Positions 34,741 through 46,887 of a stretch of DNA of 64,000 nucleotides are shown in pieces. Position 1 is the first letter of the stretch; each line of letters starts with the position of its first letter. The notes beneath the pieces were generated by a model that was not told the DNA's origin, did not search any database, and saw nothing but the letters and a program-made list of their open reading frames with translations. The position numbers and the translations under genes are program-made. This DNA is from Circinella umbellata (lineage: Eukaryota; Mucoromycota; Mucoromycetes; Mucorales; Lichtheimiaceae), in assembly GCA_025093555.1 (NCBI GenBank), contig JAIWNF010000052.1, forward strand, positions 1-64,000. The letters run 5' to 3'.

Positions 34741-35380
34741 ACACACATTTATCTTTCCTTAATACATATTATTTTCTTCTTTTATTGTGTAAAAGCAAAA
34801 ACAAAATACCTCCTTTGTATATATAGACATATATTTCATTAATAAACAATATTGACACTAACAGCATAGAAACAGAAGAATAAAAATATGAAGGAAGAGA
34901 ATATATATTAAGAAGAGTTTGTTATTATAAATGAGTGGATTAGATTGGATAGAAAATAACAGTATAAAAGGACTAGATTATAACATTGGAAGTAAAGAGA
35001 ATGTTAGATGAAATCACAAAAAGAGTAAGTAAGAAGGTTACTGCGTAATCAACTTATGCAATTATGAGGACAGTCTATGTGGTTCTTTATTACATATCTG
35101 CTATATTGCCCAAACATGTAGTAGATATTGATGCACTCATATAAATTGGTGCGCACCGTCACTAAATCACACAAGTACTTTAATAAACTTGCAGGCATAA
35201 ATGCCTTTTTTTTTGTTTCTGTTTTCAAAGAGAATGGATCTTTTTCTATTATACTTAGTAATACTGAAGTCGGAGACGCGAGCGCGCCGTTTCGCGCGTA
35301 AAATTATTGCAACCTGTGGTGTGCGTTACTTTCTTTACTTTAGTCCCTGCCATTCTTTTTTTTTTTCTTACTGAATCCAT
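34741..35380. other. Intergenic, no gene recognised
   Basis: AT-rich. A CpG-rich spot GCGAGCGCGCCGTTTCGCGCG at 35278-35298 stands out about 80 bp upstream of the next start and may be a promoter element, for example of MluI-cell-cycle-box type (the core ACGCG occurs as GACGCG at 35275-35280). Confidence 0.4.
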
Positions 35381-38300
35381 ATGCTGACAGACTCGTCTGA
35401 CGAAGACAATGGTCTTTCAACACAAGATCAAGAAGCCATTAAAAAGCTTCTTGCCATGGACAGAGAAACATTCCTAGCCAACTGGACTGGTCTTGAATCA
35501 ACACGAAACACAACTTGTAACAAATGAACTTCCAGCTTTTTTTTTTTTTGATCGATCTCGCTTGAATCGTAATTATTCATTTAAATATTAAATGTATAAA
35601 TGTTTTATTTTAGTAACATCACGATCGACAAGTTCAATGGACATAACTGACGACGATAATGATTCAGATAATTCACATGAGCTTGACTATTTACAAGTAT
35701 TAAGAAATCCTTTTCTTGAACAACCACCAACACCTATTTCTACTACTGATAATACAACAAATATTACAGATTCTCACACAATTCCCGTGCAACAACAACA
35801 AAAAACTGGTACTAATATGAATGAAAATCAAGAACAACAGCGAACAGGTTATTCTACATCTCGGCGCAGCCTTCGTCCTCGAAACGTTAATCAAATGCAA
35901 CCATTTACGTACGACAAGAAAATATATAATGAAATGATTCGTCGATCCAAATATACTGAACTATTACAATATGATCCAAACGAAAATACACAGATGACAA
36001 CGGCGAGACGACGATATAAAAGTTCAGCAAAAGACCAATATGAGGACGAAGGAATAGATACCGATGATGACGAGATGAATCCAGATGATGAATTTACAGA
36101 CCAAATAGTAGATCCAGAAGAATTATTACCAGTGAAACGTGTTAAAACAACACTTATTATACCATCTCATCGACCGAAAACACATTCAAAGATCATAAAG
36201 CCACGAGATTTCAACAAGGACACCAACAACAAAAAATCAGATGGATTAAAAAAATATACAACTAAAAAAAAAAAATCTGTTACACCGAGACCTACCACTC
36301 CAGCAGCAACGACAGTCCGTACTATCACGACTAATGCTGTTAGTAATAATACTACTAGTAACTTTAGCAGTGATGTTTGGTCAGTTATTCCGCGTGCATC
36401 AACGGTATACTCTATAACTCCAAGAAAACGATCCAAAAATGATAAAGGCAAAGGACCCGCTCAACAACAACAGCAACACAACAAACCTTTGATCGAAATG
36501 GATAGTTCAGTACAAGCATCCCAATCATCAACCACAAGCACACAAAATGAAAAGAATTTGGATCATATACATAGTGCCTTGCGAGATGTTTTTACCGATC
36601 TTTTTGATAGTGGAGCGGAAGATAATGATGGTAATCATGATGATGATATGAAAAGTACGAGTAGCAATATTAGTCTGGACTCAGTTTTGATTCGAGCGTC
36701 AAAAGAACAACAGATCAATCCATCGTTTGAAGATTTTGAGGCGGATGAGGAATTACATATACCCTCTCGTCGAAAAAGGTTTCGAAAGAGTCACTCATTA
36801 GATGATGATGATGGTGATGAAAAAGAAGATGTTTTTGCATTTCCAACAACAGCTAGAATGACAGATCCAAGCTCAATTGAAAACAATAATCATGATAATG
36901 ACAATGACAATGTATTTGATTTTCCAGAACCAGAAGACGATAATCAATCAGTACAACTACAAAAACAGCGACCATTGGATCAACTTGTTATTGCTCGATC
37001 TCGTCGAAAACAGCAACAGGCAAAAGATGATGATTTTGTTGTATACGATGGTAGTCTATATGATCATGATAGGCGTAGGAAAAAAAATACACTTCGAGGT
37101 GTATTGCCATTTAGTTATAAACCAGAACATGAAAAGAAACAATTTGCTGTACAGCACCTAGTTGAAGACGATAATTATTTTGATTCATCTGTTGAGGATG
37201 ATAATGATGATCTAGCACCTTCTTTACAAGATTATGGAAAATATAATTCATCTCCCGTATCTAATAGCTCAACGGATTTCGGAAAAAATGATAATTTTGA
37301 AAGTTTCTCTGAATTATCATTATCAACACCTGTTCGACGACGACAGCGTACACTTACTGGATATGTTCACAGTTCATCGTCGAAACGCTCTAATGAAAAG
37401 ACCTATTCTACTAACAAGAAATCAGGACGTCTTCATCAAATGCAAAAAGAAGCCGTTTCACGTGCACGTACATTACAAACTAAAACATCACGCAGTCAAC
37501 AAAGGTAACATTTTATATTTTATTTCCTTTTTTAGAAACAAAATGACATGTTTATTAACCAAAAAAAATCAACGGTGTTTTAATCTAGAACAACTAATAA
37601 TAACAATGTATCACCACCTACTCAAAACAAAAAAATGAATTATAATACTAACACATCATCGTCCTGGGCAACGAATTCGTCTCCTAATCAAAAAAGACCA
37701 CCACCTGCAATTCAACCAAGGCGAAGTAAAAAAAAGAATCCAAATGGTGAATTATATATTCTCCCTGGTCCAAATAAAGTCAATAGTGGCTGGCAATCTA
37801 GTATACGTCCACATTTATCAGTAAATTGGACAGAAACCGGTGAACTTTGTATATATGATAATGAAGATGAATCAGCTCACTTGTTAACTTCTCCAGCAGA
37901 CAGAATATCACCCAATAATTCTCTACTAAATCAGGATATACTGGATTATCATTCTTCAACAAGGGGGTCATCCGCCGGTTACATTTCTACCTCTCCCCCG
38001 CCATATTCTAATCAAAATAATATTAGCAATGCCACACGTCTCCAAGTAATGGAAGAAGACAGTGACATTGGACCAATGGATCCATTTGGACGTCTGTTGT
38101 ACAAACATCCACACTTTCGGATCGATTGGGGTATGCCCGACGGAATTGAAGTCCAGTTACAAGGAACCTATTATCTTCAACACAATTATTTACATCGGCT
38201 ACTCATTACATCCCCACAACAACAAGCAGATACACTCCATGGTGCCGGATTGTTTGATAATGCCATTGAATTATTTAATCGGCAAATTCTTTTAACACAA

Positions 38301-39173
38301 CAACGAGATCTTGATGAAAACATGAAGTTATTTAAAGATTTGTTTCGAGAAGCATTCAAATATATTGGTGCATTGTTTGATAACAATAATTTCAATAATC
38401 AATATCAACTTCAAGATGATTGGCGAGATACGACTTTCACTCGCTTACTTTTATTTTTCCAATTTATTACTGAAGTTTTAAGTAACTGGGTAATACGTTT
38501 GCCAAGTGGTCAACAACGACCCATGATTGAATTTTTAAATGCGCAATGTAAATTGTTATATTCACGAGCTTGGTGTTTGGCTGGTTTAGATGATGATCAC
38601 TATTGGAGAAAGTCAAGACCTTTATTTTCCTCTTCGGGTGGAGGTAATAATATGATATTACTAACCTATAATTGGAAAGCATTGTTAGCATTATTGATTT
38701 ATGCACTTGATTGGACATCCCAAGTACGAGCTTATACTCTTTCGACATCGGAAGAGGGATGTTATCAAGAGGATTGTAAACAACGACTTTTATGGTTATT
38801 GTATTGGATTGGACCTACATTAACACATTTAAGGCAAGACGGCGGACAAGAAACATTGTATGCTAAAGAACCTCTTGTTGTTGAAGGTTGGATTTGTCTA
38901 TTCCATTTATATGAACTTGAAGATGTCCATCGATATGAATGCTGGACAAAAGTGATGGAGCTTTTGGATCAACATGTAAAACAGGATAAATTGACTATAA
39001 AACAAGAAATGGAACGTAAATGGCATTGGTTATTAGTATTGAATGTATTACGTTATGTGGATAAAAAAGGAATATATACCAAACCACGAGAAGGAATCAT
39101 TACAACAGTGGAAACAATGTGTGGTCGTGAATTAGCTAATGGATTAATAGCAGCTATAACAGAAAATAGTTAA
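35381..39173 (+). CDS. Mus7/Mms22-like DNA-repair scaffold candidate
   Basis: Exons 35381-35516, 35614-37504 and 37589-39173 encode 1203 residues, starting MLTDSSDEDNGLSTQDQ. The N-terminal 650 residues are acidic, Ser-rich and disordered with several basic patches (SRRKRFRKS, SSSKRSNEK) and RRSLRPRNVNQMQPFTYDKK, which resembles the RxRxxxQxxPYTxE block of fungal Mus7/Mms22. The C-terminal 500 residues are helical and well conserved in appearance (DPFGRLLYKHPHFRIDWGMP, GTYYLQHNYLHRLLITSPQQ, LIYALDWTSQVRAYTLST). Mms22/Mus7 acts with a cullin ligase at stalled replication forks. The family call depends on the N-terminal block and overall architecture, and the protein is shorter than yeast relatives. 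An upstream GACGCG element would fit S-phase expression. Confidence 0.5.
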
Positions 39174-39944
39174 ATAGATATTTGTATACCCCCTCCCTAC
39201 TTTTTCAGACTATCGATATTCTGTCTTGCTTTGTACTTTATTTTTAATAAGAATAATAATAATTTGTGTTATATTTACATATTTTTTTCAGTGGAAAAAT
39301 AATAGTAATACTTGGATATACTTTTAGCACACATTGGAACAAAGACTTCTTATTGGCTTTTCAAACATTAAAAAAAAACCTGGGATCAACATTTAAATAC
39401 ACGTGTTACTAAAACAAGTATAAATGTTGTATCTAAGATGAAATGTTTATTAAAAATGCAAAGCCACGATAGATCAAAACCCACGGACGGTGCCCTGAAC
39501 CTCCCAGCTGGAGTTATTTTTTTTTTTCGTCTGGTTTTTATTTGCTGAAGATTACTGAGTTAATCGGGAAGAAGCGAATGTAGTACACAAACATAATTAT
39601 TTCCAGAGACTTAAACAATATCTATATGCCAAGTAAATGGGTCAACTGAACAAAGTTCCGTATCATCAACACTCGTATTACTTTTTTTTACATTTGACTT
39701 TATTTTATAATTGTTGTATCACGAGATTTTTTTTTCTTATTCATAAAAAGATGGGTGGGAATTAAAAATTCACATCAAGTTTTATGGTAACAACTTAAAC
39801 ACCCAAAAAAAAAAAAAAAAAAATCTCCCCCAATTAAAATTCACGCGAGTACCTCATCGGTTAGAAGAGGAATAGTTATATTTTTTTTTTGTGCTTCTCT
39901 TCATAAGTGTTATTTTATTTTTGTAATTTAGTGTTATCATTTCA
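39174..39944. other. Intergenic, 5' region of RSC9
   Basis: AT-rich with A/T runs (39806-39823); no gene or specific site recognised. Confidence 0.5.
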
Positions 39945-42900
39945 ATGTCCAAAGCCATTGACACTATTGAACGAACACATGAGTATACTCAATTCATTGA
40001 CGAATTAAATGATTTTCATGCTCGTAAAGGGTAAAATGAGCTATTTTTTTTTACTTATGGGCGATCTGGTTTTACTAAACAACAGTATTTCTTTTACTTT
40101 TTGTTACTATTGTTATAGTACTACACTCCAAGCAGAGCCCATCTTAGGCGGTCAAAAACTTGATTTATTTCGAATTTATAAAGCTGTCATGGATGCAGGT
40201 GGTTTCGATCAGGTATATATATTTATATACATTTTCGTTTTATAAAAAGAGTCCATTCCCAACATCGCAACTGTACTATTATTTCTCCCATTCCATAAGT
40301 TTTGACGATATACATGGAAAAGCTAAAAAATATATATACATGTTTATCTTTCTTTTACTAAGGTAACCAAAAAACGAAGTTGGAAACATATTGGGGACGC
40401 TTTTGATTTTCCCAAAACATGTACCAATAGCGCATATATTTTAAAAGGTGTTTATATTCGAAACTTGGTATGTACTTTTATAGACCTGTATGAACAATTT
40501 CGTTCTTTGTAATAAAAAATACTAATGCTCTTGTATAGTTGGGATGGGAAGAAGAGACTGTCTGGGGGAAAGCATGGAACCCACCTGATGAACTTCGTGG
40601 ACCGGTAATGTTTCTTTATCTTTTTGTGTAATCATTATGGAGACGACGATGATGATGATAATGATGTTGATGCGAGTATATTGTTTTTAAAATATTCATC
40701 AATTTAATAACTGTTTAAATTATATAGAATGCCCATCGTGCTTCTACATTAGCAGGGAAATCATTCAAGAATAAAGGTAGTATAGTGGGGAAATGTCGTG
40801 ATTCTATAAGAATTGTGTATGTGATAAGGAAATAAAATTAATATCTCTTCTTTTCAATTTTATTTACAGGACAATCATTCAATAAGAGTAACAGCAGCTA
40901 TAGTAACAAATCACCACGATCAACACCAACACCCAATTATACACCTATTCAACCAGACACTACACATGCACGATTTGATATGTTGGATTTAGGCTTATCA
41001 TTACCAGATTCATCTTCTATTTTCCATTTCGATCAGCTGGCTATTCGAAATGAACTTGATCAATGTACTATATCCGAGTTCCACCATCAAAGTCACCCGC
41101 ATGAACATGTTCACATGATGAAAGAACAACGTACAGATTGTATACGAGGTAACAGCAATTTTTTAAGGATTAATTATTCAACCTTTATTGCAAATCGGGG
41201 AAATAATACAAGATCTAATCTATATACTTTGTTCCGGTCCCCTTCACACCCTTTCCCATAAATATGTATGTATTTATCGAAAAATGAAATAGCTAATAAC
41301 TTTGATGAACAAGTCAAACAACGAATCCTATATTCTTTACAATCATCAAATGAATGGGACGTGGAATGGGCCCTCAATTATGTTGTAACCATCTCATTTG
41401 AACGACCGGAGGAATTACGCCTTGACAAGACTCCGCTCCTACTTGATCTATTATTAAAATGGTCCAATCCTTTCCTCAACGAAAACACTAATAACAACAA
41501 CAATACCACAATAATCAAAAATAATCCAAATCCCATTCTTAAAATTTTACACATTTTACGAAACTTTTCATTCCTTGAAGTTAACGCACGTATCTTGGCT
41601 TCCGATATCCGTCTCAAATCCATGATTGAAAAATGTTTAGCTCTATCCACCTCCAAAAATTTAGATTTAGGTCGTCATTGTATTGATGTTCTCGAAAATA
41701 TGGCACCCTATATTCAATTAAATGGACCCTTTGATGATTGTATTGCTTGTCTCAACAACTTACTGTATATACAAGAACGTTATCTTTTGATCGGTACATT
41801 ACGAATATTGACCACGTTGGCAATGACAGATAGCAACCAAGTGTGTTTAATATCCGTTTCTATGGCAACAGCAATACGTATTGCTCAATTATTGGTGATA
41901 AATAATGATGAAGAGTTGGTGGGGACAGTTTTGGAATATTTGTACCAATATACCCGTATATCCGCTGACTTTAGACGCCAATTGTTAATGGCTCATTCTG
42001 GTGCGGATATTGGCGTGCTTGTATCACTCTTATCTACCAAAAGTAAATATTTTAGAACCAAATTATGTGATGAAGGAAATACAAGTAATATGTCTTCTCC
42101 AGCAAGTTCGGCTGATATGGATCATCAGCATGAGCCACATGGAAGTGTTCCATGTGTACCTAATTTGACTGCTTATCAACAATTGGATGAACCCTACCGA
42201 TGCCTTGGGTGGTAAGAACTAAGGAACTAATAATACATGTAGTTACACGATACATATTTTTATTGTTCTCCAAATTCTGGGCTCCTAACAATTCCTTTTC
42301 ATTATTACAGGCTCAAGGACAAGTTTGAAGTATCTAATACTGATAGTGTATTATCTTTGGACGATATGTATATGTTATATGAAATGCGATTTGGTCAAGA
42401 AAAAGCTTTGAAAATGAAGGAATTTTATACTGTTCTTAAAATTGCGTTTCCTGGTGCACCAGATTATATGAATGGTAGTGGACCGATACTCGAAGGAACC
42501 TCTGTTCGTGGTATCCAGATAAAAATGAGCATTCTTGAAGATGGTATGTTATTATATTGTTTTTCAAAGAGAGAAGGAAAACCTTATATGAGCCATGACT
42601 ATTAACTAATTTTCTTTAGGTGCAGAGATGTTATGTCAATGGACAAACTGTTCTCAGACGTTTGGTGATGAACTACTATTACAACGACACGTTATACGTG
42701 ATCATGTTGGCATGCATCAACATGACATGACAGAATTAGGAGAAGAAACACCAGCAGCAACATCAGAAACAGGAGAAACAGGAACAGGAGGAGCTGGAGA
42801 GATGCTCGAGTGCATGTGGACTGATTGTGCTGATTCAATGCAAGAATTCAAAGACAGAGGTGAAATCACAACCCATTTGCGAAGTCATTTTGATGAAGAA

Positions 42901-43188
42901 CAACAGCAGCAATATCAACAACTCCATAACAACAATAGTAACAACCATCAATATCAACATAATTCATATATGATGAATATGAGTAACAGTAATGGACATA
43001 ATAATATGATAATCGATTATAGTGATATTAAAGGGATTGCCCTGGTGGCAGCAAATTTATTACGACAGTTATCTAAAGATCCTGAAAGTCATGATTATTT
43101 TAAGCCTTACGAACAAGAACTTCTGGCTCTGGCGAGGAGAAGACCTAGATTGGGTCCGCATATTAAATATATATTTTCTAAATTCTAA
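39945..43188 (+). CDS. RSC9: RSC9-like ARID subunit of a SWI/SNF-family chromatin remodeller
   Basis: Nine exons (39945-40030, 40119-40212, 40363-40467, 40539-40604, 40728-40776, 40870-41148, 41293-42211, 42311-42543, 42620-43188) encode 799 residues. An ARID/BRIGHT DNA-binding domain occupies about residues 8-100: TQFIDELNDFHARKGTTL, LDLFRIYKAVMDAGGFDQVT, KKRSWKHIGDAFDFPKTCTN, AYILKGVYIRNLLGWEEE. A long helical repeat region follows (WALNYVVTISFERPEELRL onward), then an RFX-like segment (WLKDKFEVSNTDSVLSLDDM). The C-terminal zinc-finger-like pair is CQWTNCSQTFGDELLLQRHV and CMWTDCADSMQEF with HLRSH. This order is that of Rsc9 and animal ARID2 (PBAF). Nuclear; contributes to RSC recruitment. 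A Gln/Asn run lies between finger and C-terminus. Confidence 0.85.
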
Positions 43189-44190
43189 TCATTTTGTGCT
43201 GTTTTGTTCTCCATTATTATCGTTACGCATTATCATTTTTCTTTATTTATATATAGCATCATCATTTTTTTTAACTTGGCAAATATTCTATATACTACAT
43301 TTTTTGTTTCCTTCTCCTTTCTTCTCCCCTTCCCGTCGTGTTATATAATTTTTACTCTTCTTCGTTTTTATATAAAGTGATATATAAACGACTTGATGTT
43401 ATATGGTTGTGTATGTATAACAGCTTTATTGCCCCTCCCTATTTCTCGTCCTGACTTGTCACGTATATATAATTTTGCATATACTTTTTTATTTGCTGTT
43501 TGTTTTTATTGATACACAGTATTAAATTATGTGTTTATAAGATCCTTGCGTCACTTGGTTTACATACTGCAATGTTTTGCATTTGAAAATATAAAATTTG
43601 GGGGGAGCCTGATATACGGGGCCAATGAAAATTGAAAATCCTTATAATCTTTGTTGAAAATAATGAAAATAAGTTTGTATATGCTATAATATTTATTAAA
43701 AGAAAGTTCAATTGTATTCTCTTCAAATCAATATGTACTGTTGCTAAAATGCTAATAATAATGGCATATATACCCTTTAGAATTTTAAGTGATTATTTTT
43801 TTAACAGCTTCAATGTGCGTGAACTAGATAGTTTTTTTTCAAAGTAGGGTCTTGTGTACCTCTGTGTTTATCTGCCACATGCACTTTATATTTTTTTTTT
43901 CTTATAGCGTTCATTACGTATATATTGTGTATACAGTACACAAATATGCAACAAAATACACATATATACATACAAGCAAACAACATCAGCATTACTTATG
44001 AGAGCATGGAATATTCCTTCATATACTCTAAAGAACGGTCGGTGTGTTTTAGTAGCTGTCAACCGCTAGTAAACTGATAACCTGCTTCTAGTAGAATTAA
44101 AACTACATTTGAAAACATAACAAATTACCGTATAATATTCAACTATTAGACTTTATTATTAATTGCTTCCTTCGTTTCTAAGCTAGCTTA

Positions 44191-44328
44191 TCACTCGACA
44201 GATAGCAAAGAAATGGGCTTGACCTCATATGTGTATACTCCGTGAAATAGATCGGCTGAACCATCCTGACGAAGATTTAGATGCAACAAACCAGATCCAG
44301 AGGATGCGCTAAATCTTATACCTACATC
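44191..44328 (-). other. Possible terminal exon, unrecognised
   Basis: Minus strand: after a plausible acceptor (GTATGTAG) there are 45 clean codons reading DVGIRFSASSGSGLLHLNLR, then QDGSADLFHGVYTYEVKPIS, then LLSVE and a stop. The composition is like a beta-rich domain end. No matching upstream exon was firmly identified. Confidence 0.25.
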
Positions 44329-44814
44329 CTACATACATTCACAAAAAAGCATAATGAGTGTTTTATTTTCTTTGTATCTTATCTTCGCTCCCCTCCTTTA
44401 ATCCTTTCTCCACTAATTTAACATTTCCCCCTACTAGGAGTTTTTTTGGTTAATTCCTTCTCTTCTCAATAAATAAATATATATATATGGTTTTTTTCAC
44501 AATGTACTACAAGCAAGATACCTAATGTCCAGAAACACTGGTCAATTTAATTTTCTATCTAATAAGTACAATACAAGAATCAACCCATAAGAACATGTAA
44601 ATAATTGGAGGGAAGTTACGATCAATATAGAATCTATCGTATTAGCTCTTAGTATTGTACCTAAAACCGCCTCACTTTTTTTTAAAAAAAGCACAGCATA
44701 ATCTGCACAACATGTTGTTGCTATAAAAATACTGAGCTTATTTAATAAGAAATGCAAAGACACAAAATAAAAATAATGAAAAAATGGGAATGTTTTTGAT
44801 GACTAATAATTCAA

Positions 44815-44945
44815 TTACGATATAGTTTTTGCATGATTACGGAGTCGAAAACACTGCTGGTAGTTAGCTAGTGTCATATTTATCAAAGCCTTCTTTTGTA
44901 TTAAAGGGTATGCTTCTAATAAATCGAACGCTTGAGCAACAACTT
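44815..44945 (-). other. Possible exon or gene remnant, unrecognised
   Basis: Minus strand after a GTAAG-type acceptor: VVAQAFDLLEAYPLIQKKAL, then INMTLANYQQCFRLRNHAKT, then IS and stop. The reading is convincingly protein-like but short. It may be an alternative part of the same decayed locus as 44191-44328. Confidence 0.25.
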
Positions 44946-45215
44946 ACAGGGTTTGGACCAAATACGATACCTTTTTATATTTTTTATATTTTTTTTTTTT
45001 TTTTTGCATACGTAACAATAAAAAAAGAGAAAAAACAATGTGCCTTATTTTCTTTCAAAAATAAATGTTGTTAACAATATATAAAAAAGTTTAATTAAAC
45101 AGCCTGCCACTGATTTAGTTGATATTACGTAGGTACAGTATTTACATATTATTATTATTATAAACTAATAATAAAAATAAAAAAAAACCGTAAAGGATCA
45201 GCACCAAGTCTTTAA

Positions 45216-45362
45216 CTTGAATCAACAAAAAATACTGATGTCAGTGGAGTGGCTCGTTCTACAAATAAATACCTACATAAAGATGTTATGGTCCTTGATG
45301 TCAATAATACAATTACATCAATATTATTTGAAAGAAAAGAAACCGATTCGTCAACGAGATAG
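45216..45362 (+). other. Coding-like remnant, unrecognised
   Basis: 48 stop-free codons reading LESTKNTDVSGVARSTNKYL, then HKDVMVLDVNNTITSILFER, then KETDSSTR and a TAG. There is a stop just upstream and no start codon. Confidence 0.2.
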
Positions 45363-45680
45363 AAAACATCAATAAATTATATATATACGTATATTATTTT
45401 TCTTTCTCCATTCATCAACCTGTCATTTATAATGTAACTAGATTCATTCTTTTTATGTTTCTTTAAAAGCCAACTTCTATAATTAACATATTTTACCATC
45501 AATTACCAAACAGGTAGAAAGCCACTCCTTGTTTTTTTTTGTTAAAAAAAATCTCGCTGTCTTTTATATGTATGTTGTGTAAAATCTTACATAAAATCAA
45601 AATAATTTTTTCGTTCTAGACGCAATAGAAACATTTAGATGATGATGATAATAGTGGAGAATGGGGGAGTATGCGAGTAT

Positions 45681-45715
45681 GCGAGTGAGTGAGTGAGTGA
45701 GTGAGTGAGTGAGCG
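45681..45715. repeat. (GAGT)n microsatellite
   Basis: About eight near-perfect GAGT units in a G-rich island in otherwise AT-rich intergenic DNA. Confidence 0.9.
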
Positions 45716-45997
45716 AGTGTCTTAATCCAATGATCGATGTTTATTGCTTGGACCTTGTTCTCATCTCTCTCTATCTCTCCCTCCATCTCTCGTCTTTAAA
45801 GTGTTTTACCTCCATAAAGAAAGAAGACTTTTGTCCCTCGGAATGGTTTCTAATATGATGAAAATCTTCAGATTTATTTTTAAAAGAGTGCTAGCTTTGG
45901 CATTAGTTGTTAAGGCAGTTCATAAATAGATATACGAGTTTATAATAACCTTGTGATGGTAACAGAAAAGAAAAAATAATGATATATATGTTCATAA

Positions 45998-46078
45998 GGT
46001 AGTGGTGAGCAGCGATATGGTGTAGAAACAAATGTAGTAGTAAAAGATATAGAGTTCCTTGAGTATTATGCTGAATGA
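45998..46078 (+). other. Possible terminal exon resembling the end of a single-stranded-DNA-binding protein
   Basis: The frame GSGEQRYGVETNVVVKDIEF, LEYYAE, stop follows a TTCATAAG acceptor-like site. The pattern YxxxxxVVVxDIxFLE resembles the last OB-fold strand of Rim1/SSB proteins, but no upstream OB-fold exons were found. Too short to be sure. Confidence 0.18.
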
Positions 46079-46887
46079 ATGATATTATTCACAAGAATTC
46101 ATTGGCCGAACCAAAAATTGTATTAGGTCCCCCCCAATTTTTATATTTTTAAACATTTCACTTGACCTTCAAGGAGATGTTAATCAAATATTTCTATTGT
46201 GTATTTCATTTGACTTTACTAAAACATTATTTTTCTATTCCTTCTTGGTAGATCATTAATAATATTAACAATATTGATTAAAAAAAAAAACGCCGATTTC
46301 GTTTTATTTTATATATAATTATTAAGTCGATCTTTTGCGGAGCACTAAGTAGCAAAAAAAAAAAGAAGAACTGGGTCCACACTTTTTCTATTCTGTAACA
46401 CTTACCGAAACGAGTGCAACCGAACCGACTCAAGATCGGGTGTTTAGATATAACTCGAGGGTGCTACAGAAAAAAAAAAAAAAAAAAGACAGAGGAAATC
46501 ATAAGCATCCACAATTATATTCTTTCTTGATTATTATTTAATTATTTCTTATTAACGCCACTTTTTATCTTTTGTCTTTTTTTTTCCTCTTCCATTCCTG
46601 CTTAAATATCTAAAAAAAAGGACCTAATACCGAGAAATACTAATAAAAAAACAATAATAAAAAAATAAAGTAAGCGCATTCAGATTATTTATTTGTTATT
46701 TACTTTTTACGTATTACCTTTTCTTTTATTATTATTATTGTACAATAAATAATAGTAATAACAGCTTTCTTTTCTTATTTTTATTTACCCTAATAATAAC
46801 TTTTTCTTCAAAAAAAAAAAGTCTTTAAACTATATACCCCTAAATCAGCAACCCTCAACAACCTACAACAATAATAATAACAGCTCC

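Larger units (their letters stand above)
43189..46887. other. Long intergenic region with scattered coding-like remnants
   Basis: 3.7 kb without a complete gene. Simple repeats include (GAGT)n at 45681-45715. Coding-like pieces are at 44191-44328 and 44815-44945 (minus) and at 45216-45362 and 45998-46078 (plus). The last 250 bp before 46888 form the promoter/leader of the SH3 gene. Confidence 0.45.

Noticed and set aside
36877..37638. Alternative frames overlapping the Mus7/Mms22-like gene
   Set aside because: Shadow frames of the long exons; the reading phase that splices across 37504/37589 explains the region.
45681..45715. Regularly spaced repeat resembling a CRISPR-like array
   Set aside because: It is a 4-bp (GAGT) microsatellite without spacers, in a eukaryotic genome.
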